A stretch of 64,000 nt of DNA, taken from assembly GCF_001422735.1 (NCBI RefSeq), contig NZ_LMLZ01000023.1, forward strand, positions 196,587-260,586, written 5' to 3'. Positions 41,119 through 49,926 of the stretch are shown in pieces (the first letter of the stretch is position 1; the number at the start of each line of letters is the position of its first letter). The translations under genes were made by a program, and so were the position numbers. The notes under the pieces were generated by a model, which was not told the DNA's origin, made no database searches, and worked only from the letters and a program-made list of their open reading frames with translations. Origin of the DNA: Acidovorax sp. Leaf78. Lineage in GTDB: Bacteria > Pseudomonadota > Gammaproteobacteria > Burkholderiales > Burkholderiaceae_C.

Positions 41119-42927
41119 TCACGGCTTTTGGCTCCACCACGAGAACATCAGCCATTCCTCGGCCTTGGCATAGGGCGGCATGGGCTCTTTATAGGCCAGG
41201 CGCTGCTGGTTGTAGACCACGCGGTGCGAGGCCAGCGTCCACTGCGGAATGAGGTAGTGGCTGTGCATGATCACACGGTCCAGCGCGCGGCAGGCGGGCA
41301 GCATCTCGGCCTGGCTGGTGGCGCGGGTGAGCTTGGTGACCAGGGCATCCACGGCAGGGCTGTTGACGCCGGCATGGTTGCTGGAGCCCTCCACCTTGAC
41401 GCCCTGGCTGCCAAACAGCTCCTTCATGGCCTGACCGGGGTTGTAGGTGCCCGGGTAGGCCAAACTGATCATGTCGAAGTCGAATTTGTCCAGGCGCTGC
41501 AGGTACAGCGCAAAATCCGCCGACGCGAAGCGCAGGGTGATGCCCAGCTTTTCGAGGTTGCGGATCCATGGCGTGACAGTGCGGGCACCGCCTTCCTTGC
41601 TGTCCAGGAACTCGATCTCCATCGCCTTGCCGTCGGCATTGCGCAGGGCTCCATCGCGGTAGGTCCAGCCCGCGTCGGCCAGCAGCTGCCGCGCGCGGCG
41701 CAGGTTGTCGCGCAGCGAATGGCCTTCGCCCTCGGTGCTGGGCGGCGTGTACATGGGGCCGAACACGGTGTCGGGCACCTTGCCGCGCCAGGGCTCGAGC
41801 AGAGCCATTTCTTCAGGCCCCGGGGTGCCGGTGGCCTCGCAGCTGGTGTTGCCGAACAGGTCCTTCACGCGCGGGTAGCCGCCATAGAACATCTGGCGGT
41901 TCATCCACTCGTAGTCGATGGCCAGGCCCAGCGCCTCGCGCACGCGCACGTCCTGCAGCAGGGGGCGGCGGGTGTTGAGCACATAGCTCTGAAAGCCTGC
42001 GGGCAAGCGGTGCTTCATGTCCTTCTTGACCAGCACGCCCTGCTTGAAGAGCTTGCCGTCGATGCGCCGGGCCCAGTCGCCGGCCGAGTAAATCGTCATG
42101 AAGTCGAACTCGCCCGCCTTCATGGCTTCGAGGCGGGCGGTGTTGTCCTTGTAGATCTTGACGGTGATGCGGTCGAAGTTGAAGGCGCCCTTGACCACAT
42201 TGAGATTGCGGCCCCAGTATTGCGGGTCGCGCTGGTAGGTGATGTCGCGGCCGAACTTCACGTCGCCGATGCGGTAGGGGCCGCTGCCGATGGGGGTGTC
42301 GGTCACGATTTGGTCGAACGGCTTGGCCTTGCCGTCCGGGCCGCGCCCCCAGGCCCGGCTGAAGACCGGCAGGCTGCCCACGGTGAGGGGCAGCTCGCGG
42401 TTGGGCTGCTTGAAGCGAAAGCGCACGGTGCGCTTGTCCAGCACGTCGATGCCGGCCACTTCCTGCAGCATCGTGGCGTAGCTGGGGGATGCCTGCGGGC
42501 TGATCAGCATCTCGTAGGTGTGCTTCACGTCGGCGGCTTCGACCGCGTCGCCGTTGTGAAAACGTGCCTCGGCCCGCAGCCGGAAGGTGGCGCTGAGCCG
42601 GTCGTCGGCCACCTGCACGTCTTCGGCCAGCAGGCCGTAGGCGGAGGCGGTCTCGTCCATGGAGCCGGTCAGCAGGGTTTCGAAGATGAGGTCGCTCAGG
42701 TACGCGGGTACCGAGCCCTTCATGGTGAACGGGTTGTACTTGTCGAAGGTGGAGTAGCGCAGGTTGCTCACCATGCGCAACTCGCCGCCCTTGGGGGCGT
42801 CCGGGTTCACGTAGTCGAAATGTGAGAAGCCTTCGGGGTACTTGAGGTCCCCCCACAGCGCATAGCCGTGGGCGGCCCAGGCCGGAGCCGCGCATACCGT
42901 CAGCAAGAAAGTGAGCCAAAACCGCAT
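41119..42927 (-). CDS. yejA: Peptide ABC importer substrate-binding protein
   Basis: The product is 602 residues from the ATG at 42927, where the signal peptide begins (MRFWLTFLLTVCAAPAWAAHG). The YejA-type start HGYALWGDLKYPEGFSHFDYVNPDAPKGGELRM and the SBP_bac_5 body (FHNGDAVEAADVKHTYEMLISP, GSGPYRIGDVKFGRDITYQRDPQYWGRNLNVVKGAFNFDRI) are clear. It is the first gene of yejABEF and is divergent from fabI at 43045. Confidence 0.95.
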   Translation of the reverse strand: MRFWLTFLLTVCAAPAWAAHGYALWGDLKYPEGFSHFDYVNPDAPKGGELRMVSNLRYSTFDKYNPFTMKGSVPAYLSDLIFETLLTGSMDETASAYGLLAEDVQVADDRLSATFRLRAEARFHNGDAVEAADVKHTYEMLISPQASPSYATMLQEVAGIDVLDKRTVRFRFKQPNRELPLTVGSLPVFSRAWGRGPDGKAKPFDQIVTDTPIGSGPYRIGDVKFGRDITYQRDPQYWGRNLNVVKGAFNFDRITVKIYKDNTARLEAMKAGEFDFMTIYSAGDWARRIDGKLFKQGVLVKKDMKHRLPAGFQSYVLNTRRPLLQDVRVREALGLAIDYEWMNRQMFYGGYPRVKDLFGNTSCEATGTPGPEEMALLEPWRGKVPDTVFGPMYTPPSTEGEGHSLRDNLRRARQLLADAGWTYRDGALRNADGKAMEIEFLDSKEGGARTVTPWIRNLEKLGITLRFASADFALYLQRLDKFDFDMISLAYPGTYNPGQAMKELFGSQGVKVEGSSNHAGVNSPAVDALVTKLTRATSQAEMLPACRALDRVIMHSHYLIPQWTLASHRVVYNQQRLAYKEPMPPYAKAEEWLMFSWWSQKP

Positions 42928-43044
42928 GCGACAATTCTGCACTACGTCGGCGCGGCCGCCGCACAGGCTCTGGGGATTCCCCCCTGACCCGCTGGGCGAC
43001 ACCGAAGCGCCCTCTTTTTTCACGCATTCCACAGGAGAACAACA

Positions 43045-43845
43045 ATGGGTTTTCTGACCGGCAAGAAGCTGCTCATCACGGGCGTGCTGTCCAACCGCTC
43101 CATCGCCTACGGCATCGCCAAGGCCTGCCACGCACAAGGCGCCGAACTGGCTTTCAGCTACGTGGGCGAGCGCTTCAAGGACCGCATCACCGACTTTGCC
43201 GCCGAGTTCGACTCCAAGCTGATCCTTGACTGCGACGTGTCCAGCGACGAGCAGATCGAGCGCATGTTCGCCGACCTGGCGCAGACCTGGCCCAAGTTCG
43301 ACGGCTTCGTGCACAGCATCGGCTTTGCACCGCGCGAGGCCATTGCGGGCAACTTCCTCGAAGGCCTGTCGCGCGAAGGTTTTCGCATCGCGCACGACAT
43401 CAGCGCGTACAGCTTTCCGGCCATGGCCAAGGCCGCCCTGCCCTACCTGAACGACAAGTCGTCGCTGCTCACGCTGTCGTACCTGGGCGCGCTGCGCAGC
43501 ATCCCCAACTACAACACCATGGGCCTGGCCAAGGCCAGCCTGGAAGCCAGCGTGCGCTACCTGGCCGAAGCCGTGGGCCGCACCGAAGACGGCCGCGCCA
43601 TCCGCGCCAACGGCATCAGCGCCGGCCCCATCAAGACGCTGGCGGCCAGCGGCATCAAGGACTTCGGCAAGCTGCTGTCCCGCGTGGCCGACGCCTCGCC
43701 GCTGCGCCGCAATGTGACGATCGAGGACGTGGGTAACGTGGCCGCTTTCATGCTGTCCGACCTGGCCTCGGGCCTGACCGCCGAGATCACCTACGTGGAC
43801 GGCGGCTTCAGCCAGACCGCGGGCCTGAGCGCCGACCAGGTCTGA
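43045..43845 (+). CDS. fabI: Enoyl-[acyl-carrier-protein] reductase (NADH)
   Basis: The product is 266 residues, normal FabI length. The NADH-site [15 protein letters not shown], the Tyr/Lys catalytic block [20 protein letters not shown] and the [16 protein letters not shown] loop are all present. It catalyses the last reduction of fatty-acid elongation. The ribosome-binding site CAGGAGAAC precedes the ATG. It is divergent from the yej operon. Confidence 0.96.
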   Translation: MGFLTGKKLLITGVLSNRSIAYGIAKACHAQGAELAFSYVGERFKDRITDFAAEFDSKLILDCDVSSDEQIERMFADLAQTWPKFDGFVHSIGFAPREAIAGNFLEGLSREGFRIAHDISAYSFPAMAKAALPYLNDKSSLLTLSYLGALRSIPNYNTMGLAKASLEASVRYLAEAVGRTEDGRAIRANGISAGPIKTLAASGIKDFGKLLSRVADASPLRRNVTIEDVGNVAAFMLSDLASGLTAEITYVDGGFSQTAGLSADQV

Positions 43846-43879
43846 CCGGGTCCGACTCCGCCTGACCACCGGTCTTCAA

Positions 43880-43933
43880 GCCAAAACAAGCGCTACCGCT
43901 GGATAGTCAAGCGGTAGCAGCTATCAATTCAAT
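43880..43933. repeat. Family-C intergenic repeat after fabI
   Basis: GCTACCGCT (43892-43900) and AGCGGTAGC (43910-43918) are perfect 9-bp arms, followed by GCTAT...ATAGC. This matches the unit at 8818-8879 in inverted order. It could act as a terminator-like hairpin for fabI. Confidence 0.6.
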
Positions 43934-43938
43934 AGCAA

Positions 43939-44802
43939 ATGCTTCGCAGACGTTGGCTGGCCTGGCTGGCCTTGTCGGGGACAGCCACAGCCATCGGTGC
44001 GCCCGCCCGCGCAGGCGACGCACCGGCGCTGCTGCTGGCCAACGTGTACCGCCCGGGTATGCCCCTGGCGGACTACTGGGTCAGCGAAAAGTACGACGGC
44101 GTGCGCGGCTACTGGGATGGCCGCACGCTGCGCACTCGCGGTGGAGAGACTGTGGCTGCGCCGGCGTGGTTCACCGCAGGCTGGCCCGACACGCCGATGG
44201 ATGGCGAGCTGTGGGCGGGGCGCGGGCGCTTTGCCCATGCGCAGTCCACCACCCGGCAGCAGCATGCCGACGATGCCGCGTGGCGGCAGATGCGGTTCAT
44301 GGTGTTCGACCTGCCGCGGCACCCGGGCACGTTCGACGACCGTATCCCCGCGCTGCAAGCCGTGGTCGCAACCATCAATCAGCCGTGGGTTCAGGCCGTG
44401 CAGCAGCACCGCGTGGCGACGGACGCCGCACTGCAGGCACTGCTGCAGCGCACGGTGCGTGCGGGCGGCGAAGGCCTGATGCTGCACCGAGGCGCATCGC
44501 TGTACCAGGGCGGGCGCAGCGATGACCTCATCAAGGTCAAGACCCACGAAGACACCGAAGCGCGCGTGGTGGCCCACGTGCCCGGCAAGGGCCGTCTGGA
44601 GGGCCGCCTGGGGGCGCTGCTGGTCGAGATGCCATCAGGGCAGAGATTCAAACTGGGCGCCGGTTTCAGCGACGCGCAGCGGGCCGATCCGCCGCCCATC
44701 GGCAGCTGGGTCACCTACCGGTTTCGCGGTACGCACGACGGTGGGCTGCCGCGCTTTGCCAGCTTTGTGCGCGTGCGCGAAGACCTGCCGCCGAGCCGCT
44801 GA
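43939..44802 (+). CDS. Exported ATP-dependent DNA ligase (Lig E-like)
   Basis: The product is 287 residues. An N-terminal signal peptide (LAWLALSGTATAIGAPARAGDA) precedes the adenylation domain: motif I S-E-K-Y-D-G with adenylated Lys51, then motif DGELWAGRGRF, GGEGLMLHRGASLYQGGRSDDLIKVK (motifs IV-V) and a C-terminal OB domain (WVTYRFRGTHDGGLPRFASFVRV). The minimal two-domain form with a leader is that of periplasmic Lig E ligases, thought to seal nicks in incoming or extracellular DNA. The Shine-Dalgarno is weak and a neighbouring family-C repeat precedes the ATG. Confidence 0.88.
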   Translation: MLRRRWLAWLALSGTATAIGAPARAGDAPALLLANVYRPGMPLADYWVSEKYDGVRGYWDGRTLRTRGGETVAAPAWFTAGWPDTPMDGELWAGRGRFAHAQSTTRQQHADDAAWRQMRFMVFDLPRHPGTFDDRIPALQAVVATINQPWVQAVQQHRVATDAALQALLQRTVRAGGEGLMLHRGASLYQGGRSDDLIKVKTHEDTEARVVAHVPGKGRLEGRLGALLVEMPSGQRFKLGAGFSDAQRADPPPIGSWVTYRFRGTHDGGLPRFASFVRVREDLPPSR

Positions 44803-44836
44803 GCCGCTGAGGCCACTGTCGCCGCTGAAAGCACAA

Positions 44837-44868
44837 CGCCACGCCGCACATCACTGCACGGCGTGGCG
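44837..44868. terminator. Hairpin between convergent ligase and fasciclin genes
   Basis: CGCCACGCCG (44837-44846) and CGGCGTGGCG (44859-44868) are perfect 10-bp arms with a 12-nt loop, between two converging genes. There is no T-tract on either side, so a bidirectional stop is only probable. Confidence 0.5.
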
Positions 44869-44914
44869 CCTGGGTGTCATTCGTGTCCTCAGGGGCTCAC
44901 GAACGAATCAGCGA

Positions 44915-45475
44915 TCAGTTGGGCAGCAGGACCTTGTCCACCACGTGGATCACGCCGTTGGACTGGTACACGTCGGCAATGGTCACACTGGCCGTGCCGC
45001 CCTTTTCGTCGGTCAGCATGATGGCCTTGCCGCTGGCCTTGGCGGTGAGCGTGCCGCCCGCCACGGTCTTGATGCTGGCCATGCCCTTGCCGTCGGCAAT
45101 CATCTTGGACAGCGCTGCAGCGTCCCACTTGCCGGCCACCACGTGGTAGGTCAGCACCTTGGTCAGCGTGGGCTTGTTCTCAGGCTTGAGCAGGGTGTCC
45201 ACCGTGCCGGCGGGCAGCGCTGCAAAAGCGGCGTTGGTGGGTGCGAACACGGTGAAGGGACCTGGGCCCTTGAGCGTCTCCACCAGGCCGGCAGCCTTCA
45301 CGGCAGCCACCAGCGTGGTGTGGTCCTTGGAGTTCACCGCGTTGTCGATGATGTCCTTGCTGGCCAGCATGGGGGCGCCGCCCACCATGACGTCGGCGGC
45401 GAAGGCGGGCACTGCACCGGCAGACAAGGCAACGAACAAACCGGCAGCGATACGGGCATTGAAAGAAGTGCGCAT
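44915..45475 (-). CDS. Secreted fasciclin-domain protein
   Basis: The product is 186 residues from the ATG at 45475 (MRTSFNARIAAGLFVALSAGAVPAFAAD; GGAG 8 nt upstream), with a signal peptide. The single FAS1 domain shows the H1/H2 blocks LVETLKGPGPFTVFAPTNAAFAALP and VTIADVYQSNGVIHVVDKVLLP. Such small FAS1 proteins are periplasmic or extracellular and are linked to adhesion or stress; no further inference is possible here. Confidence 0.93.
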   Translation of the reverse strand: MRTSFNARIAAGLFVALSAGAVPAFAADVMVGGAPMLASKDIIDNAVNSKDHTTLVAAVKAAGLVETLKGPGPFTVFAPTNAAFAALPAGTVDTLLKPENKPTLTKVLTYHVVAGKWDAAALSKMIADGKGMASIKTVAGGTLTAKASGKAIMLTDEKGGTASVTIADVYQSNGVIHVVDKVLLPN

Positions 45476-45593
45476 GGAAATCTCCTGAAAGTATGAAAGG
45501 GATGTCTCACACCGCATGAAATGCACGCGGCTACCAGTCAATACGCCCGGCTTCGCCTGCCGGATTCAAAAAGATTTGCAACAGCGCGGATAC

Positions 45594-45630
45594 AAAAAAA
45601 ATCGCCCCGCGGCTTGCACCGAGGAGCGAT
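45594..45630 (-). terminator. Rho-independent terminator of the decarboxylase gene
   Basis: Read on the minus strand, ATCGCTCC and GGGGCGAT pair (one G-T) with an inner CGG/CCG, immediately followed by eight T residues. It lies about 80 nt after the decarboxylase stop. Confidence 0.85.
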
Positions 45631-45712
45631 GGTGGTGAACGGGCTGTGTGCACCGGGGCGTGCACAGCAAGGTGCGCAGCCGGTCAACCTGCCCGGCAGA
45701 AGGCGCGCAGGA

Positions 45713-48079
45713 TCAGATCGTGCGGCCGTAGGGGCCGTCGCCGCCTACCTGCACCAGATTCTTCGCTGTCGCCAATGGCTTGGGGTTCTTGCCCTTCTTC
45801 TCGTCGGCCACGCAGTCGGCGTAGTAGCGCACCTGGCCGTTCTCGTCCTCGACCTCGACCAGGCCGTGGATGTCGGTCTCGAAGCCGGGGCACAGCTTGG
45901 CGAATTCGCGCGCGAACTTGAGGTAGTCCACGATCTTCTTGTTGAAGACTTCGCCCGGAATCAACAGCGGAATGCCCGGTGGGTACGGCGTGACCAGGCC
46001 CACGGTGATGCGGCCTTCAAGCTCGTCGATCTCCACGCGGTCGGTCTTGCGGTGCGCGATGTGCGCGTAAGCGTCCGACGGCTTCATGGCGGGCGTGAGG
46101 TCCGACAGGTACATCTCGGTGGTCAGGCGCGCGATGTCGTACTTGGCGTACATCTCGTGCACGTGCTGGCACAGGTCCTGCAGGCCCATGCGCTCATAGC
46201 GCTTGTGCTGCTGGCAGAACTCCGGAAGGATGCGCCACATGGGCTGGTTCTTCTCGTAGTCGTCCTTGAACTGCTGCAGCGCGGTGAGCAGCGTGTTCCA
46301 GCGGCCCTTGGTGATGCCGATGGTGAACATCACGAAGAAGCTGTACAGGCCGGTCTTTTCCACCACCACGCCGTGCTCGGCCAGGTATTTGGTGACGATG
46401 GACGCGGGGATGCCGGTCTTGTCGAACTTGCCGTCCAGGTTCAGGCCCGGCGTGACGATGGTCGACTTGATCGGGTCCAGCATGTTGAAGCCATCGGCCA
46501 GCTGGCCAAAGCCGTGCCACTTGGCGCCGGCCTTCTTGCTCTTGCTGTCGCTGCGGATGATCCAGTCTTCCGCACGGCCCATACCCTCTTCCACGAGCTT
46601 GTCGGGTCCCCAGACCTTGAACCACCAGTCCTTCTTGCCGAAGTCGTTCTCGATCTGGCGCATGGCACGGCGGAAGTCCAGCGCCTCCAGGATGCTCTCT
46701 TCCACCAGCGCGGTGCCGCCGGGCGGCTCCATCATGGCAGCGGCCACATCGCAGCTGGCGATGATGCTGTACTGCGGGCTGGTGCTGGTGTGCATCAGGT
46801 AGGCCTCGTTGAAGAGGTGGCGGTCCAGCTTGGTGGTCTGCGAGTCCTGCACCAGCACGTGGCTGGCCTGGCTGATGCCGGCCAGCAGCTTGTGGATGGA
46901 CTGCGTGGCATACGTCACCGAATGCTTGGGGCGCGTGCGCTTCTTGCCCATGGCGTGGTACGTGCCATAGAACGGGTGGAACGCGGCGTGGGGCAACCAG
47001 GCCTCGTCGAAGTGCAGGTTCTCCACGTAGCCGTCGAGCATGCCCTTGATGGTCTCGGTGTTGTAGAGCACGCCGTCGTACGTGGACTGCGTGAGGGTCA
47101 GCACGCGCGGCTTCACATTCTTGGCGTCCACGCCCTTGAGCAGCGGGTTGGCCTTGATCTTGGCCTGGATGGCCGCGGGCTCGAACTCGCTTTGCGGAAT
47201 GGGGCCGATGATGCCGAAGTGGTTGCGCGTGGGCTTCATGAACACAGGGATGGCCCCGGTCATGATGATGCTGTGCAGGATGGACTTGTGGCAGTTGCGG
47301 TCCACCACGACAACGTCGCCGGGGGCCACGGTGTGGTGCCACACCATCTTGTTGGAAGTGGACGTGCCGTTGGTCACGAAGAAGCAGTGGTCGGCATTGA
47401 AGATGCGCGCGGCGTTGCGCTCGCTCTCGCCGATGGCACCGTTGTGGTCCAGCAGCTGGCCCAGTTCTTCCACCGCGTTGCACACGTCGGCGCGCAGCAT
47501 GTTTTCGCCGTAGAACTGGTGGTACATCTGGCCCACGGGGCTCTTCAAAAAGGCCACGCCGCCCGAATGCCCGGGGCAGTGCCAGCTGTACGAGCCGTCT
47601 TCGGCGTAGTCCAGCAGCGCCTTGAAAAACGGCGGCTGCACGCTCTCCAGGTAGCTCTTGGCCTCGCGGATGATGTGGCGCGCCACGAATTCGGGGGTGT
47701 CCTCGAACATGTGGATGAAGCCATGCAGCTCGCGCAGGATGTCGTTGGGCAGGTGGCGGCTGGTCTTGGTCTCGCCGTGCACGTAGATCGGCACTTCGGT
47801 GTTCTTGCGGCGCACCTCGCCGATGAAGTTGCGCAGGCTCAGCACGATGGGGTCGAGCCCCTCGCCCACCGTGAATTCCTCGTCGTCGATGGACAGGATG
47901 AACGCACTGGCGCGGCTTTGCTGCTGCGCGAACTGCGACAGATCACCGTAGCTGGTGACCCCCACCACCTCGAAACCCTCGGCCTCGATGGCCTGCGCCA
48001 GCGCGCGAATGCCCAGACCCGAGGTGTTCTCGGAACGATAGTCCTCATCGATGATGATGATGGGAAAACGAAACTTCAT
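45713..48079 (-). CDS. Orn/Lys/Arg decarboxylase, fold type I PLP enzyme
   Basis: The product is 788 residues from the ATG at 48079 (MKFRFPIIIIDEDYRSEN; GGAGGCTGCGC upstream). An N-terminal wing (receiver-like) domain is followed by the PLP-binding core with HCPGHSGGVAF, DEAWLPHAAFHPFYGTYHA and the lysine of TQSIHKLLAGISQ (Lys397), then the C-terminal domain. The family includes AdiA, LdcI and SpeF. Substrate specificity is not clear, although arginine or lysine is likely. The enzyme makes a polyamine or consumes protons under acid stress. It is divergent from the nfeD-like gene. Confidence 0.9.
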   Translation of the reverse strand: MKFRFPIIIIDEDYRSENTSGLGIRALAQAIEAEGFEVVGVTSYGDLSQFAQQQSRASAFILSIDDEEFTVGEGLDPIVLSLRNFIGEVRRKNTEVPIYVHGETKTSRHLPNDILRELHGFIHMFEDTPEFVARHIIREAKSYLESVQPPFFKALLDYAEDGSYSWHCPGHSGGVAFLKSPVGQMYHQFYGENMLRADVCNAVEELGQLLDHNGAIGESERNAARIFNADHCFFVTNGTSTSNKMVWHHTVAPGDVVVVDRNCHKSILHSIIMTGAIPVFMKPTRNHFGIIGPIPQSEFEPAAIQAKIKANPLLKGVDAKNVKPRVLTLTQSTYDGVLYNTETIKGMLDGYVENLHFDEAWLPHAAFHPFYGTYHAMGKKRTRPKHSVTYATQSIHKLLAGISQASHVLVQDSQTTKLDRHLFNEAYLMHTSTSPQYSIIASCDVAAAMMEPPGGTALVEESILEALDFRRAMRQIENDFGKKDWWFKVWGPDKLVEEGMGRAEDWIIRSDSKSKKAGAKWHGFGQLADGFNMLDPIKSTIVTPGLNLDGKFDKTGIPASIVTKYLAEHGVVVEKTGLYSFFVMFTIGITKGRWNTLLTALQQFKDDYEKNQPMWRILPEFCQQHKRYERMGLQDLCQHVHEMYAKYDIARLTTEMYLSDLTPAMKPSDAYAHIAHRKTDRVEIDELEGRITVGLVTPYPPGIPLLIPGEVFNKKIVDYLKFAREFAKLCPGFETDIHGLVEVEDENGQVRYYADCVADEKKGKNPKPLATAKNLVQVGGDGPYGRTI

Positions 48080-48225
48080 GCGCAGCCTCCGTGAAACCGT
48101 GCCCTGCCGGCCAAAAAACGAAATAGGCGCGAAGTGTAAGGAATAACGTTGACGCACCTTTGAACTGCCATGCTTTTGACCCAGAATGTGGTGCAACAAA
48201 CACAACCACAACGAGGAGGTTCGCT

Positions 48226-48651
48226 ATGGAGGAATCCACCATCTGGTGGCTGGCAGCAGGGGCACTGGTCGTGGCAGAACTGCTCACCGGCACTTTCTAT
48301 CTGCTCATGGTGGCCGTCGGCCTGGCTGCAGCGGCCCTGGGCGCCCACCTGGGACTGTCGTTCGCATTGCAGATCGTGGCGGCTGCGGTCGTGGGCGGCG
48401 GCGCTGTCGTGGCGTCCTACCAGCTCAAGAAGCGGCGCCCCGGAGACCCGTCTGCACGCGCGGACCGCAGCGTCAACATGGACGTGGGCGAGACTGTGCT
48501 CATCGACAGCTGGAACATCGACGGCACCACCACCGTCAAGTACCGCGGCGCGCAGTGGACGGCCATCCACCGCCCCGGCATCACCCCATCGACCGGCATG
48601 CACCGCGTCGCAGAACTGGTAGGCAACCGCCTGCTGGTGGACCCGGTGTAA
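48226..48651 (+). CDS. NfeD-family membrane protein
   Basis: The product is 141 residues from the ATG at 48226, with the excellent Shine-Dalgarno GAGGAGGT. The membrane part STIWWLAAGALVVAELLTGTFYLLMVAVGLAAAALGAHLG and a following helix precede a soluble OB-fold domain (NMDVGETVLIDSWNIDGTTTVKYRGAQWTAIHRPG). NfeD-type proteins partner with SPFH/stomatin proteins, and the next gene is one. Confidence 0.9.
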   Translation: MEESTIWWLAAGALVVAELLTGTFYLLMVAVGLAAAALGAHLGLSFALQIVAAAVVGGGAVVASYQLKKRRPGDPSARADRSVNMDVGETVLIDSWNIDGTTTVKYRGAQWTAIHRPGITPSTGMHRVAELVGNRLLVDPV

Positions 48652-48731
48652 CGGGCCTCCCGCACTCATCCTGGCTGCCCATTTCCCTATTCAATTTCCC
48701 CTATTCACTCACCATTCAGAAAGGCTGTCCC

Positions 48732-49658
48732 ATGGAACTTGCCGTTGCCGTCGTCATACTCATCATCGCCGTGATCTTCATCGCGCGCTCCGTCAAGGTC
48801 GTGCCCCAGCAAAACGCCTGGGTCAAGGAGCGCCTGGGCAAATACGCCGGCACGCTGGCGCCCGGCCTGAACCTGCTGGTGCCCTTCATCGACAAGGTCG
48901 CGTACAAGCACAGCCTGAAGGAAATTCCCCTCGACGTGCCCAGCCAGATCTGCATCACGCGCGACAACACACAGCTGCAGGTGGACGGCATCCTGTACTT
49001 CCAGGTCACCGACCCCATGCGCGCCAGCTACGGATCGAGCAACTACATCATGGCCGTCACCCAGCTGGCCCAGACGTCGCTGCGCTCGGTCATCGGCAAG
49101 CTCGAGCTGGACAAGACGTTCGAAGAACGCGACATCATCAACGCGCAAATCGTCCAGGCCATCGACGAAGCCGCGCTGAACTGGGGTGTGAAGGTGCTGC
49201 GCTACGAGATCAAGGACCTGACTCCCCCTAAGGAAATCCTGCACGCCATGCAGGCCCAGATCACCGCTGAGCGCGAAAAGCGCGCGCTGATCGCAGCATC
49301 CGAAGGCCGCCGCCAGGAGCAGATCAACATCGCCACGGGTGAACGTGAGGCCTTCATCGCCCGCTCCGAAGGTGAAAAACAGGCCGTCATCAACAAGGCG
49401 CAGGGCGAGGCCGAATCCATCAAGGCCGTGGCCGAAGCCAATGCACAGGCCATCGAACGCGTCGCGTCCGCCATCCGCCAGCCGGGCGGCGAGCAGGCCG
49501 TCCAACTGAAGGTCGCAGAAAAGGCCGTGGAGGCGTACAGCCAGGTCGCGTCGGATGCGACCACCACCCTCATCGTGCCCAGCAACATGACCGAAGTCTC
49601 GGCGCTGATCGCATCGGCAATGAAGATGGTGCAGACCACCAGCACACCACGCATCTGA
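48732..49658 (+). CDS. SPFH/stomatin-family membrane protein (QmcA-like)
   Basis: The product is 308 residues from the ATG at 48732. A single N-terminal anchor (AVAVVILIIAVIFIARSVKVVPQ) leads into the SPFH domain (AWVKERLGKYAGTLAPGLNLLVPFIDKVAYKHSLKEIPLDVPSQICITRDNTQLQVDGILYFQVTDP) and a coiled-coil with repeated EGEKQAVINKAQGEAESIKAVAEANAQAIERVA. It forms oligomeric rings with NfeD-like partners, and the upstream gene is 80 nt away in the same operon. Confidence 0.93.
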   Translation: MELAVAVVILIIAVIFIARSVKVVPQQNAWVKERLGKYAGTLAPGLNLLVPFIDKVAYKHSLKEIPLDVPSQICITRDNTQLQVDGILYFQVTDPMRASYGSSNYIMAVTQLAQTSLRSVIGKLELDKTFEERDIINAQIVQAIDEAALNWGVKVLRYEIKDLTPPKEILHAMQAQITAEREKRALIAASEGRRQEQINIATGEREAFIARSEGEKQAVINKAQGEAESIKAVAEANAQAIERVASAIRQPGGEQAVQLKVAEKAVEAYSQVASDATTTLIVPSNMTEVSALIASAMKMVQTTSTPRI

Positions 49659-49709
49659 TGTCATGCGGCACGGGGGCTGCCACCGGCCCGCGATACCGTT
49701 GAACTATTG

Positions 49710-49765
49710 AACCGGTCACCGGCACGCTGCAAGGCAATGCCTTCAGCGTCCGGCACCGGTTTTTT
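49710..49765 (+). terminator. Rho-independent terminator of the nfeD-SPFH operon
   Basis: AACCGGT (49710) and ACCGGTT (ending 49761) frame an interrupted stem with inner CGCTG/CAGCG and AAGGCA/TGCCTT pairs, followed by a run of T. It lies about 50 nt after the SPFH stop. Confidence 0.75.
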
Positions 49766-49926
49766 GATGTCAGGCGCAGTAATCCTGCCAATGCAACAGG
49801 CGGTTGGTTTGTTTTTTTGGTACGCAACATCACCCTTGCCAAAGGGGTGACGCAGTACAGCCTCGGCTAGGATGGCGGACATTTTCCTCACCAGCCATTC
49901 ACACACCTCTCCCCGTACAAGAACCC

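Noticed and set aside
45521-48094. Very long plus-strand frame opposite the decarboxylase gene
   Set aside because: It is composed of His/Val/Ala/Arg-rich sequence with no family signal and is the antisense shadow of a high-GC gene with clear PLP-enzyme motifs.
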